A stretch of DNA of 64,000 bases from Rhizobium acidisoli (GCF_002531755.2 NZ_CP035001.1:248001-312000), one strand, 5' to 3'; shown: positions 18,824 through 27,633, numbered from the stretch's first letter. Numbers and translations are program-made. The notes: generated by a model not told the origin, from the letters alone.

Positions 18824-19075
18824 GAGATCATTCGGCTGCGCCGGCGCGTCGAGGCGGGCAAGATATTCGGCGTAGATTTCAGGGCTGACCGTGAAGATCG
18901 TACGGTCGAGCAGCACTTCCTCAGCCCGCCGCGCGGAAGCCTCCAGCATGAAATCCGTGCGCGTCTTGCCAAACAACTCGGCGGCGCGGTCGATCAAGTT
19001 GCGGGTCGCAGGCTTGATACATATATTCAACGGCACGCTTGCGTCTGGACTTTTGTTCGAGTGCGAGGTGGCCAT
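18779..19075 (-). CDS. TacA-type (DUF1778) antitoxin, orphan
   Basis: A 98-residue ribbon-helix-helix antitoxin of the DUF1778/TacA family. LNICIKPATRNLIDRAAELFGKT (residues 16-38) is the DNA-binding part and the C-terminal LDAPAQPNDLLKRTMSTNAPWDEA is the toxin-binding tail. Partners are GNAT toxins that acetylate charged tRNA. The gene is intact but its toxin, expected directly downstream with a 4-bp overlap, is decayed. A strong nested dyad lies 30 bp upstream, so it may still repress itself or act on other loci. Confidence 0.85.
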   Translation of the reverse strand: MATSHSNKSPDASVPLNICIKPATRNLIDRAAELFGKTRTDFMLEASARRAEEVLLDRTIFTVSPEIYAEYLARLDAPAQPNDLLKRTMSTNAPWDEA

Positions 19076-19105
19076 GGCAAACTCCCGTCTCGAGCAGAGA
19101 CGTAA

Positions 19106-19155
19106 CGTAACGACATCATCTTTACAAAGGCGAATGTAAAGATACTGTCGTTACG
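19106..19155. promoter_or_regulatory. Nested 50-bp dyad upstream of TacA antitoxin
   Basis: Outer arms CGTAACGACA (19106-19115) and TGTCGTTACG (19146-19155) and inner arms TTTACA (19121-19126) and TGTAAA (19135-19140) share one centre at 19130.5. It starts 30 bp from the antitoxin start and is a strong operator candidate. Confidence 0.6.
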
Positions 19156-19188
19156 CGTCTGTCGGCTATCTCCTACCCAGTCGGCATG

Positions 19189-21306
19189 CTATTTCCCGTC
19201 CGCCTGTCCCGATGGTTTCGTGGCAGCATTCAGGACACCATCCTGCAATCCCACCTCGTCTGCAAGAATGGCGGCGGCCTCGTCGAGCAGGACGTCTTTT
19301 GCGTTCTTGCGGGCGTTTTCGAGGGCGATATCGGCGGTCAGGCTGCGCTCGCCCGCCTCCAGGCCGTCATCGCCTGCGGGATTATCGCCATCGCTTGCCT
19401 GCGCCCGATCCTTGAACCGCTTCTCGCGCGCCGCCGCTTCCTTGCGACGTTCCGCTTCGTTCAGGGAGACGATGCCTTTCTCGCGCTGCGCCTTCAGGTC
19501 GGCAATGTCCTTTACCAGGCGCTGGAAATCCGGATCGCCCTTGACCCGCGCATCATGGCGGCTTTGCAATGCCGGCAGCAAGGCCGTGACATTGCCTTCG
19601 GGTGCGTATTTCGCCGGCTTGATCTCCGCCCATGGCAGGGCATTGTCATAGCTGGTCTCGCCGAAGCTTGTGGGGTCGGACAGTCCCGGCAGGCTGATAT
19701 CGGGGGTGACGCCGCGCAGCTGCGTCGTGCCGCCGTTGACCCGGAAGAACTGGGCGATCGTCACTTTCAGCTCGCCATATTCGGGTTTGCTGTTGTGAAC
19801 CATCTGGTCGAGATCGACGACCGTCTGGACCGTGCCCTTGCCGAAGCTGCCTTCGCCGACAATCACGCCGCGGCCGTAATCCTGGATGGCGGCGGCAAAA
19901 ATCTCCGAAGCCGAGGCCGAGCCCCGATTGATCAGCACGCCCATCGGGCCTGACCAGACAGGCTCAGCCAGATCCGAGCTTTTGACCTCGGTTTTGCCGT
20001 CGCTGCGGCGCTGCTGAACCACCGGGCCCTTGCCGATGAAGAGGCCGGTCAAATCGATCGCCTCGTCCAAGGAACCGCCGCCATTGTTCCGCAGGTCCAT
20101 GAGAACGCTGTCGACCTTTTCATCCTTCAGCTCGCCGAGAAGCTTGGCGACATCGCGGCTGGCGCTTTTATAATCCTTGTCGCCTTTGCCCTTGGCTTCA
20201 AAATCCTCGTAGAAGACCGGCAGCGTGATGATCCCAATCTTGCGCTCGGCATCACCCACTTTCACGGTCTGCACGGTCTTCCTGGCAGCCTGCTTTTCCA
20301 GGCTGATCTTATCGCGCACCAGGCTGACGACGCGATGCGTGGCATCGGCGCCCGCATCGGCCGGCAGTATGTCGAGGCGCACGACGGAGCCCTTTTTCCC
20401 GCGGATCATCTGCACGACTTCATCAAGCCGCGTTCCCACAACTTCCTTGATCGGCCCACTCTTGCCCTGGCCGACGCCGGTGATGCGGTCGCCGACCGCC
20501 AGCTTGCCTGAGAGTTCAGCCGGCCCGCCGGGCACCAGCTCACGGATCGTCGTATAGTCGTCGCGCTCCTGCAGCACCGCCCCGATGCCGAACAGCGAAA
20601 GCTTCATCGATACATCGAAATCGGCCGAAGCGGCCGCGCCAAAATAATCCGTGTGCGGATCAATCGCGTTCGAATAGGCGTCCATGAACGACTGGAACAC
20701 GTCGTCGCTCTTGAACTTGTAAGCGCGCTCGAGCGTGTTTTCATAGCGTTTGTCGAGCGTTTCGCGAATAGCCGCATCGGCTTTGCCGCCAAGCTTCAGC
20801 CGCAGCCAGTCGCTCTTGACGCGCTTGCGCCACAGCTCATCGCTCTCGGCTTGTGACTGCGGCCAGGGGGCTTTCTCGCGCAGCACCGAATAATTATCCT
20901 GCCCGCTGAAATCGAAATCCTGCTTCAGCAGGCTGCGCGCATAGGTCATGCGGTCGACGACGCGCTGTTCATAGGCGTTGAAGATCGCAAACGGGATCTT
21001 CAGGTCCTTCCGCTCGATCGCATCGTCGATCTCGCTGCGCTCGGCCATGAACTTGTCGATATCGGCCTGCAGGAACAGCATGCGGTCTGGATCAAGCGAC
21101 TTGATGAAGCCATCCATGACCCTCGCCGACAGGGCATCGTCGAGCGGGACGGGCTTGTAGCTATAGCGCGAGAGAAATTGCGCACTCAACTGAGCAGCTT
21201 CGGCCTGTCGCTCCAGCGGCGCCAAAACCGGCGGCGATGCGACTTCAGCAGAGGCGGACTGTACGATTGCAAGAAATGCACCGAGAAAAACGTAAGCTAT
21301 GCGCAT
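19189..21306 (-). CDS. prc: Carboxy-terminal (tail-specific) processing protease
   Basis: A 705-residue periplasmic serine protease of the Prc/Tsp group. Signal peptide residues 1-20 (MRIAYVFLGAFLAIVQSASA). The PDZ domain spans about 235-320 and the S41 protease domain follows. The Ser-Lys dyad is Ser465 in RGSASASEIF and Lys490 in GSFGKGTVQ, 25 residues apart as in E. coli Prc. It would trim or degrade envelope proteins from their C-termini. An in-frame start 28 codons upstream lacks a signal-like sequence and is rejected. Confidence 0.93.
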   Translation of the reverse strand: MRIAYVFLGAFLAIVQSASAEVASPPVLAPLERQAEAAQLSAQFLSRYSYKPVPLDDALSARVMDGFIKSLDPDRMLFLQADIDKFMAERSEIDDAIERKDLKIPFAIFNAYEQRVVDRMTYARSLLKQDFDFSGQDNYSVLREKAPWPQSQAESDELWRKRVKSDWLRLKLGGKADAAIRETLDKRYENTLERAYKFKSDDVFQSFMDAYSNAIDPHTDYFGAAASADFDVSMKLSLFGIGAVLQERDDYTTIRELVPGGPAELSGKLAVGDRITGVGQGKSGPIKEVVGTRLDEVVQMIRGKKGSVVRLDILPADAGADATHRVVSLVRDKISLEKQAARKTVQTVKVGDAERKIGIITLPVFYEDFEAKGKGDKDYKSASRDVAKLLGELKDEKVDSVLMDLRNNGGGSLDEAIDLTGLFIGKGPVVQQRRSDGKTEVKSSDLAEPVWSGPMGVLINRGSASASEIFAAAIQDYGRGVIVGEGSFGKGTVQTVVDLDQMVHNSKPEYGELKVTIAQFFRVNGGTTQLRGVTPDISLPGLSDPTSFGETSYDNALPWAEIKPAKYAPEGNVTALLPALQSRHDARVKGDPDFQRLVKDIADLKAQREKGIVSLNEAERRKEAAAREKRFKDRAQASDGDNPAGDDGLEAGERSLTADIALENARKNAKDVLLDEAAAILADEVGLQDGVLNAATKPSGQADGK

Positions 21307-22078
21307 GCAGCGTTGATCCAATTCTTCATGCCTGTGATCGATCTGTGATCTATGTGAGGCAATCATGGTTTTTTGGCAACCAGCTGGCAAATGACATTGT
21401 CGCGAAGCGTTGAAAACGGCCGGGCGCCATCGATCGGGAGAAATTGACGTCTATCACCTCGCTGGAGCGGACCTGTTGGAAGGAGAATGGCAATCGGGAA
21501 TGCTCCCCACGCTAAGGGCGGAGTAGCGGCAACCGCAGGAGGCTCAGCATAGCGCCCGACTGGGAGGCGGGACCGACTGCCCCCGCCGTTGCGTTCGGCA
21601 TGATGCAGCGGCGGAACGGAACAAACCACATAAGCGCATATTTATCTCGATCGGGATTAGACTGAATCTCCGTTTCCTCGCCGTATAGCTCCTCGAAGTG
21701 ATCGAAGGTCTTAACCAACGCCCTCCGTCGACGACCACAGCGGCCGCGCCAGATCTTCAAGTGCGCAGCCGCACCCGTTATACATCTGCGTGGCCAAGAC
21801 CTACCCAGCGTCGGCAAGGCCACCGCTCGGAAATCAACCTCAGCGCGCAGACGGCTAACTTCAAGTCCGGGGGGATATTACAGACCGAGGGGTCGAGCGA
21901 CGAGCCAGCTGGAGGAGGATAGGTGGCGACGCCGTTGTGGACAAACCCGCAATGAGAAAAAGCGCATCAGAACGGGATCGAACGTTCGAGTATAATGCGG
22001 AAAGCAGGCTGAGGCTGTTGCCTTTCGGTTCCGCACTTCTATCTTTTTCGTTCTTCGACCTCAATCTGGAGTTTCTTT
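21307..22078. other. Non-coding or decayed stretch
   Basis: No gene I can support. On the minus strand about 21610-21715 encodes a protein-like stretch (FDHFEELYGEETEIQSN) without a start, flanks or end that fit, possibly a gene fragment. Base composition is lower in GC than the neighbours. Confidence 0.3.
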
Positions 22079-22306
22079 GTGGCTATCGCGGGTTTGGTGC
22101 CGGGCAAGCTTTATTGGGCCAGTTCTTGGAAACACTTCGACGGCAAAATCACCGTTGTGGAGGTGTCGTCCGTTTTCGGTGAGGATCCTGATTATTGGAC
22201 CGTCGCGGTCATTGGTTCGGATCAGCACTACATGCTGGGCGACTTCGAATTCATCGCCATCGCCGAACCGCCACACGGAATTCCGATGCGGTATGCCGCC
22301 GAGTAA
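22079..22306 (+). CDS. Small conserved-type hypothetical protein
   Basis: A 75-residue protein starting with GTG, 8-10 bp after CTGGAG. It has a well-mixed amino-acid composition (KLYWASSWKHFDGKITVVEV, then VIGSDQHYMLGDFEFIAIAE) that looks like a small beta-rich domain. I recognise no family. It has no signal peptide or membrane segment. Its neighbours are stress genes, but it is 248 bp from the candidate EcfG promoter and not part of that unit. Confidence 0.5.
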   Translation: MAIAGLVPGKLYWASSWKHFDGKITVVEVSSVFGEDPDYWTVAVIGSDQHYMLGDFEFIAIAEPPHGIPMRYAAE

Positions 22307-22553
22307 GTCGGCTGTTCGGCAACTGGCTTTTAAAAGCTAGGCAAGGCCCAGGGTGTTTTGGGGGAAACTAGCTGTAGGTCACTGCGAAGGATCTCTCTAT
22401 AGGCGCTGCGAAAGGTGACGTCCTCACTTTTGGCTAAGGGATGGGTCTTACCCCGATGCCTCCTCCGCGATCTACATACCATGCGCCGAGGGTAGTGGTA
22501 ACTTCTTGAAACTTCTCGCACTCAGACCAAAGTCCGAGACCTCCTTAGCCGGT

Positions 22554-22578
22554 GGAACCTAGAGAGCTGCACTGAGTT
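22554..22578 (+). promoter_or_regulatory. Candidate sigma-EcfG (RpoE2) promoter
   Basis: GGAAC at 22554-22558, 17 bp, then GTT at 22576-22578, i.e. GGAAC-N16-aGTT against the alphaproteobacterial general-stress consensus GGAAC-N16/17-cGTT. It lies 40 bp before the PepSY gene, with a general-stress-type gene next in line. Confidence 0.55.
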
Positions 22579-22618
22579 CTCTCCCCGTCATCACCTCAAG
22601 AAATCAGGAGGAACCTCA

Positions 22619-22936
22619 ATGAACAGGTTAATTTTCGCAGCCTTCGCCGCCGCGCTTGCTACCTCATCCGCACTTGCGCAGACCGCGCCCAAGCCAACGG
22701 CGGATCCGAAAACACCGGCCGTTGCGACGCCGGCGGAGAAAAACCCAACTGCTCCGGTCGAGGGGGCTAACAGCTTTACCGAAAGTCAGGCCAAGTCGCG
22801 GATCGAAGACGCCGGCTATTCCGACGTAACGGGGCTTAAGCTCGATGACAAGGGCATCTGGCAGGCCAGCGCCAAGAAGGGTGCGAAGTCCGTCATGGTC
22901 GGTTTGGACTACCAGGGTAACGTCGTCGCGAAGTAG
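22619..22936 (+). CDS. Secreted PepSY-like domain protein
   Basis: A 105-residue exported protein. Signal peptide residues 1-20 (MNRLIFAAFAAALATSSALA|QT), a Pro/Thr/Ala-rich linker to about residue 50, then a PepSY-type fold (FTESQAKSRIEDAGYSDVTG... YQGNVVAK). PepSY domains commonly bind or inhibit periplasmic peptidases; here the role is unknown. It has a good AGGAGG site, a candidate EcfG promoter 40 bp upstream and a stress gene 38 bp downstream, which suggests general-stress induction. Confidence 0.8.
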   Translation: MNRLIFAAFAAALATSSALAQTAPKPTADPKTPAVATPAEKNPTAPVEGANSFTESQAKSRIEDAGYSDVTGLKLDDKGIWQASAKKGAKSVMVGLDYQGNVVAK

Positions 22937-22974
22937 CCAGCGCACCGCTTAGAGAAACTTGAAGGAGATCTCCC

Positions 22975-23589
22975 ATGAGAACCGTAACAGGACTTTTCGA
23001 CTCTTATACCGATGCCGAGAGTGCCGTCTCCCAGCTTCGGTCCCTCGGCATTGATCACGACGAGATCAGTGTCGTTTCCAACAACAGCGACAGCCGCCAC
23101 AAAATCGATGCCGACGACAATGATGTCGCAGAAGATGCGGGTAAAGGCGCAGGAATCGGCGCCGTGCTCGGCGGCACCGGCGGCCTCCTCACCGGCCTTG
23201 GCATCATGGCCATTCCGGGCGTCGGCCCTGTGGTCGCCGCAGGCTGGCTGGCAGCGACTTTAGCGGGTGCTGCAACCGGTGCGGTTGTCGGGGGTGCTGC
23301 TGGCGGTCTGATCGGTGCCCTGACGGATGCCGGCGTCGATGAGAGAGACGCTCATGTTTACGCTGAAGGCGTTCGTCGCGGCGGCACTTTGGTGACGGCT
23401 CGCGTTCCCGACACGCTATTCGGTGCGGCGGAGGACATTCTGGCAAAGTCACCCCGTGTCGATGTTGCTGCTCGCCGCAACGCTTATTTAGAAGGCGGCT
23501 GGAAATCGTTCGATCCTACGCTTGATCCCTATACGCCGGCGGAGGTCGAGCAAGAACGTCGTCGTTATGACCGCAGCACCGGTATCTGA
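22975..23589 (+). CDS. General-stress protein with glycine-zipper membrane segment
   Basis: A 204-residue protein. Residues 1-35 (RTVTGLFDSYTDAESAVSQL) match the GSP17M/YflT-like opening found in general-stress proteins. Residues 55-120 are a long Gly/Ala zipper (GAGIGAVLGGTGGLLTGLGI and AATGAVVGGAAGGLIGALTD) able to pack in a membrane. The C-terminus is charged. It is in line with the PepSY gene and ends at a terminator, so the two probably form an EcfG-type stress unit. No enzymatic function is evident. Confidence 0.8.
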   Translation: MRTVTGLFDSYTDAESAVSQLRSLGIDHDEISVVSNNSDSRHKIDADDNDVAEDAGKGAGIGAVLGGTGGLLTGLGIMAIPGVGPVVAAGWLAATLAGAATGAVVGGAAGGLIGALTDAGVDERDAHVYAEGVRRGGTLVTARVPDTLFGAAEDILAKSPRVDVAARRNAYLEGGWKSFDPTLDPYTPAEVEQERRRYDRSTGI

Positions 23590-23629
23590 GGAACACCTTG
23601 AGCGTCGCCACGCTCGAGGGACTAAACAA

Positions 23630-23652
23630 CCCGCCGATACGTCGGCGGGTTT
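23630..23652 (+). terminator. Rho-independent terminator of the stress unit
   Basis: Stem CCCGCCGA / TCGGCGGG (23630-23637, 23642-23649) with a TACG tetraloop, followed by TTT, 41 bp after the stress-gene stop. Confidence 0.8.
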
Positions 23653-23733
23653 CCGGCTGGATCGCCTTTTTCACGTTACGACAGGACGCTTTTGTTGAGC
23701 AGAGGCGGCGCGAACCCCACCTTCAAGGTAAAC

Positions 23734-25230
23734 CTAACGCGATCTCAATCTGGACTTTCTTTTTAACGGGGTTGTCAGGAGCCCCCGGAATAGCCCTCGC
23801 CGTTCCATCGGCTCCATCACCGCCTCAGGACCTTCCGGGTCGAGGATCTCGTTATCCGCCAGCCATTCCTCCAGGTCTGATATCGCCGGGGTGTCATAGG
23901 GGACCAAGGTTGGCCTGTTTCCGGGTCGATCCCCGTTGGGCGTATGTCTTAATTCCTCGATGGCTGCAATAACTGACTTCGAGCGCCTAATCGTCTGAGC
24001 CACTTCATCCGGATCAACGCCGAGGTGTTCCGCCAAGAGAATATTGCGTAGGTCGACCAGTCGGCTCGATAGTCGCTCGGTTTGCCCAGCCTCAAAGGCA
24101 ACGTCACATTCGTTATCAAACCGCATCGATCGGTTGTTGAAGTTTGATGATCCGACGCGTAACGCTTTATCATCTACGATCATCAACTTTGAATGGACGT
24201 AAACCGGCACACCATCGGTTGTTATCGGATGATAAATTCGAAATCGCTTTTGGCGATCGCGCGGGCGCAGAGCTTCCCTCAGGCGCGCTCGTGCTGTGTC
24301 CATTGCAAGCTCGCCCAGCCAGTTGTCTGCTTTAACCGGGTTGATGAGAATAACTTCCGGACCGTCGTTTTCCTCGAGACGCTTGGCAAGAGCCTGAGCG
24401 ATAACCCGGGAGGCGAAATATTGACTCTCCGCGTAAATCAACCGCTCGGCTGACATTATCATATCTACATAGAGCCGCTCGATCTCCGCAACACCTGCCT
24501 GATCTCCATAGGCAGGCATTGTGCGAGAAATTGCGAGAGTGACGGGTCCGAACGAAATGGCGCCGTTGATGAACGGGGGCTCATGTGGGAAATCGACCGG
24601 TGCCAGCTGTTCACCGCCCGCAGATCGCCATCTTGAACGGCAGAGATCGCCAAGCGCTTCTGCGGCCGGCCCCGCGCAGAAACTCGAGACATCATGCCAA
24701 GGGCCATAAGACGTTCCATTGGGCCGCCTGCGAAGCGGATCGTCATCCAGGTGCTTACGCGTATCCCAGCGCCCTGCCGTGACGTCGATGCCGCCACAAA
24801 AAGCAATCGAATCGTCAATCACAAGGATCTTTTGGTGGTGCGAACTGCCGATCGGATGATTGCCGTCCAGAAGAACAGTTATTTGGCGATGGAGCTTCCA
24901 TCGAAGGAGATAGGGAAGGTTCGACAGTTTCGCCCAGCTTGAGAGGAAACCGGGATTCCAGAGGAGAAGCCGAATCTCAAGGTCCGGGTTTTTCTTGGTC
25001 AGCCACAGAAGAAAATCTCCGACATGGCTCGGTCCTTCATAATAGTCGCCTGGACGGCCGAGGGTAATAGACGCATCGAAATCCCATCCCACGAGGAAAA
25101 TCGACTTTTGGGCCGACGCCATCGCCGTCCGGGCGGCGGCGAAGTAGTCGTCTGCGTCAATTATTATCGCGAACTCGTCAGCCCGCTCCGCCCGCCAGAT
25201 ATTGGAGGATGGTTGAAGCAGTTCCGACAT
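23734..25230 (-). CDS. Phospholipase D / cardiolipin-synthase-like protein
   Basis: A 498-residue PLD-superfamily enzyme with two HKD motifs: HHQKILVIDD at 131-140 (His132, Lys134) and HSKLMIVDD at 346-354 (His346, Lys348). There is no transmembrane anchor, unlike classical cardiolipin synthases, and the spacing is that of phospholipase D proteins. It would hydrolyse or transfer phosphatidyl groups. The start has AAGGAAAA upstream. The C-terminal tail (RRGLFRGLLTTPLKRKSRLR) is basic and may contact membranes. Confidence 0.87.
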   Translation of the reverse strand: MSELLQPSSNIWRAERADEFAIIIDADDYFAAARTAMASAQKSIFLVGWDFDASITLGRPGDYYEGPSHVGDFLLWLTKKNPDLEIRLLLWNPGFLSSWAKLSNLPYLLRWKLHRQITVLLDGNHPIGSSHHQKILVIDDSIAFCGGIDVTAGRWDTRKHLDDDPLRRRPNGTSYGPWHDVSSFCAGPAAEALGDLCRSRWRSAGGEQLAPVDFPHEPPFINGAISFGPVTLAISRTMPAYGDQAGVAEIERLYVDMIMSAERLIYAESQYFASRVIAQALAKRLEENDGPEVILINPVKADNWLGELAMDTARARLREALRPRDRQKRFRIYHPITTDGVPVYVHSKLMIVDDKALRVGSSNFNNRSMRFDNECDVAFEAGQTERLSSRLVDLRNILLAEHLGVDPDEVAQTIRRSKSVIAAIEELRHTPNGDRPGNRPTLVPYDTPAISDLEEWLADNEILDPEGPEAVMEPMERRGLFRGLLTTPLKRKSRLRSR

Positions 25231-25639
25231 TAATTTTCCTTAGTCCGTCTCGCTGCACGGGACACCGCGCAACCCCGTTGATTGATGAAACCCGAATTGC
25301 GTAAGGCTTTCGAGCGAGGCCTGCTCTCGGGAATACGACCTGTCGGCTTTTCCCTCGCGGAAGTACTTCTCATTTCTGACCGCCAACAGCAACCGGAAAC
25401 GGATAACCTCTTGCGGCCAGTCCCAGGAGGGCAGAGTCCTGGCGTCGCGCCTTCGGGACCCTGTTTGGAAAGAACAATAAGAAGTGATCTCAGCCGCGAC
25501 GACCTTTGCCCAACCGGCTCATGGTGGCCATTCTCGCTTTGCGCCCATGCGATATCTGCATGTGAAGGAGAAAAGCATCTGCGGCGCGGACCAGCTGGAG
25601 CGCCAGACGAACGGGCGCCCGCCGGATCGGCGCGACATG
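25231..25639. other. Stretch without a supportable gene
   Basis: Several short open frames overlap in different phases but none has a plausible start and family. It carries the promoter region of the phospholipase D-like gene and may include flanks of a degraded insertion. Confidence 0.35.
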
Positions 25640-25713
25640 AGGGAATTGCACTATATCTGCGTCAGAACCGAAATTGGACGCGGATAAGGGTGAATTTTGG
25701 ACGCTGATTGACA
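25640..25713 (-). mobile_element. Probable terminal remnant of an IS21-like element
   Basis: On the minus strand the segment opens TGTCAATCAGCGTCCAAAAT and shows repeated units of the GCGTCCAA-type (AGCGTCCAAAATTCACCC, then CGCGTCCAATTTCGG). Ends beginning TGT with internal repeats are usual for IS21-family elements. No transposase remains. The end abuts a Ku gene fragment exactly, as if the element had inserted into Ku and most of both was then lost. Confidence 0.4.
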
Positions 25714-25791
25714 ACCGATCCCATACAGGAAGCATTGCTGGCCCTCATCGAGGAGAAGAAGAAGGCGGTGAAGGCCAGAAAGACCGGTGAG
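25714..25791 (+). pseudogene. Fragment of a Ku gene (C-terminal region)
   Basis: Translates as TDPIQEALLALIEEKKKAVKARK, matching SDPIQTSLLKLIEEKRKALK of the intact Ku gene at 59176. Similarity stops on both sides. There is no start or Ku core, so it is a remnant of a third Ku copy. Confidence 0.65.
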
Positions 25792-26073
25792 CTTTTCCTG
25801 ATATCCCAAGAAAGGTTTTGCGCTATGGGCGGAGGCTCGCCTTGTTGGTGGGGTCGGCGTAATTGGCTGGGACCGTGGCTCCAGACGTTGAAATATACGA
25901 GGCCGCGCTGGAGGCGACGGAGCTCAATTCTTAAGATGCCAAGACGACGTCAGACTTCCAAACTCAACGAAAGTCGAACGAGCCACTGATAAGCAGCTCG
26001 TCGGCCAGAGGCAAGCCTGGTATCGAGGAGGCGTACAGAGGCTGGTCGTCGCAAAGAGTTGTGACGTTTGGCC

Positions 26074-26430
26074 TTACTGCTTGGAATCGCCTTCGAGTAT
26101 AGTCGCAGCCTGGATAGCGGCGGGATCGACCGTCAAATGCAAATATTCGATCATCGACTTCAATGTTGAATCGGTCAAATTTGACGGCATTAGTACTCCC
26201 GTCGAATCCATCTCGTCCCTGTCGACCAGCCCGTCGCCATCGTGATCCATCCTTGCGTTCATGTCCACGCTAGGATTGCCCTTGTCATCCAATTTCAGCC
26301 CCGGCTCCAGCACCTCGTTGAAGCTCGCGACCTCCTCGGAATTCAGTTTGTCGTCGCCATCGCGATCAAACTTTGTGAAGGCGTTGTGGAGCATTTGCGA
26401 CAGTTGCGTCGCCGTTGCGGTTAATGTCAC
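26074..26430 (-). CDS. EF-hand domain protein
   Basis: A 118-residue protein with two EF-hand calcium loops: DRDGDDKLNSEE (about residues 22-33) and DHDGDGLVDRDE (about 62-73), each with acids at positions 1, 3, 5 and 12. It starts with GTG after GGAGGAAC. There is no clear signal peptide. It probably binds calcium; partner unknown. The C-terminal helix after the second loop is not part of a third EF-hand. Confidence 0.78.
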   Translation of the reverse strand: MTLTATATQLSQMLHNAFTKFDRDGDDKLNSEEVASFNEVLEPGLKLDDKGNPSVDMNARMDHDGDGLVDRDEMDSTGVLMPSNLTDSTLKSMIEYLHLTVDPAAIQAATILEGDSKQ

Positions 26431-26577
26431 GTTGTTCCTCCCCGGCTATCAAATTAACTATGCGGTTCGCTGGCCAAGTGATATCCGAGACGACTTGAGC
26501 AGAGCTGGATTATGGCTCACCTCATGCGAGGTGGAATGCAGACAATCGAAGCGAAGTCATCGCTCCAATGCATTAAA

Positions 26578-26698
26578 ATTGCTCGCAGATTTTGACACCG
26601 GGCAGGTTCACATCAATGGCATGAAACTGGCCACGGCGGCGCCCTTCGGAGGATTCAAGATGTATGGCATTGGACGTGAGGCCGCCCCGAAGATTTAA
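26578..26698 (+). pseudogene. Aldehyde dehydrogenase C-terminal fragment
   Basis: Encodes TGQVHINGMKLATAAPFGGF then KMYGIGREAAPKI and a stop, the highly conserved end of NAD(P)-dependent aldehyde dehydrogenases. The catalytic and cofactor parts are absent, and the usual last 20 residues are missing. It is a truncated relic. Confidence 0.75.
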
Positions 26699-26769
26699 GC
26701 GTTTCTCCAAACGAAAGCCGTCATCTTTCCATCAACCTGAATTCGCTGTTGTAGAAACGAGTCCAAAAA

Positions 26770-26804
26770 GAGGCCGCAGGAGCACCACCCGGCGGCCTCC
26801 TTTT
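26770..26804. terminator. Bidirectional terminator
   Basis: Stem GAGGCCGC (26770-26777) and GCGGCCTC (26792-26799). TTTT follows on the plus strand; on the minus strand TTTTT follows, 21 bp after the DJ-1/PfpI stop, so it ends that transcript. Confidence 0.75.
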
Positions 26805-26820
26805 CCCGTGCAGATGATCG

Positions 26821-27522
26821 CTAGGGGCCTACGGCGCCGGCTTTCACACTGGTGAGAAGCTTGATGAGGGCCTGAGCTCCTGCGGTGGAAGATGCCGGGT
26901 TCTGCCCAGTGATCAACATGCCGTCCGTGATAGCGAAGCTCTCCCAGTTCGCCTTCTTCTCGTAGAGACCGCCGAGACGTTTGAGCTCGTCCTCAACGAG
27001 GAAAGGAACAACCTTCGTCAGTTGCACTTCCTCCTCCTCGCCATTGGTAAAGCCTGTGACCCGCTTTCCCTTGACAATCGGAGCGCCGTTATAGGTGACG
27101 CGGTGAAACACGGCCGGCGCGTGGCAGACTGCCGCCACCGGCTTGCCGGCGTTGTAAAAGGATTCGATCAGCTTGATGGAATCCGAATTGTCCACGAGAT
27201 CCCACATGGGACCATGGCCGCCGGGATAAAAGACGGCATCGAAATCTTCGGAACGGGCTTCGCTCAGCTTTTTGGTGCTCGCAAAAACCATCTGCGCGGC
27301 CTCGTCGCCCTTGAACCGCGTCATGGCGGGGGTCTGATTTTCCGGCAGATCGCTCTTTGGATCGATCGGGGGTTGACCCCCTTTTGGGGACACGAGTGTC
27401 AAGTCGACGCCTGCATCTCGGAAGACGTAGTACGGTGCGGCGCCCTCCTCCAGCCAAAAACCAGTTTTGCGCCCTGTGCTTCCGAGGGTGTCGTGCGAGG
27501 TGAATACCATAAGGATCTTCAT
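26821..27522 (-). CDS. DJ-1/PfpI family protein
   Basis: A 233-residue type-1 glutamine-amidotransferase-fold protein. The nucleophile is Cys133 in AAVCHAPAVF, next to His134, with Glu25/Glu26 in FWLEEGAAPY as the partner acid. Relatives act as glyoxalase III, protein or nucleotide deglycases or stress chaperones; which applies cannot be read here. A 23-bp inverted repeat shared with other genes of the region ends 89 bp upstream. It is a single-gene transcript ended by the terminator at 26770. Confidence 0.87.
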   Translation of the reverse strand: MKILMVFTSHDTLGSTGRKTGFWLEEGAAPYYVFRDAGVDLTLVSPKGGQPPIDPKSDLPENQTPAMTRFKGDEAAQMVFASTKKLSEARSEDFDAVFYPGGHGPMWDLVDNSDSIKLIESFYNAGKPVAAVCHAPAVFHRVTYNGAPIVKGKRVTGFTNGEEEEVQLTKVVPFLVEDELKRLGGLYEKKANWESFAITDGMLITGQNPASSTAGAQALIKLLTSVKAGAVGP

Positions 27523-27610
27523 GCTCAGGCTCCTTCCACTTTTCTTAATTCGCAGCCGGTTTGCTGCACGACCGGAAGCATGTCTTGGATTAGGGGGATT
27601 TGCATGTGCA

Positions 27611-27633
27611 CGTTAGTATCGCCAATACCTTGG
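27611..27633. promoter_or_regulatory. Shared 23-bp operator candidate, site 1 (upstream of DJ-1/PfpI)
   Basis: Right arm CAATACCTTGG fits the CRATACCWTSG half-site 11/11; the left arm, read on the minus strand, CGATACTAACG fits 9/11; 1-bp spacer. It is 89 bp from the DJ-1/PfpI start. The rest of 27523-27942 holds nothing else I can support. Confidence 0.6.
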
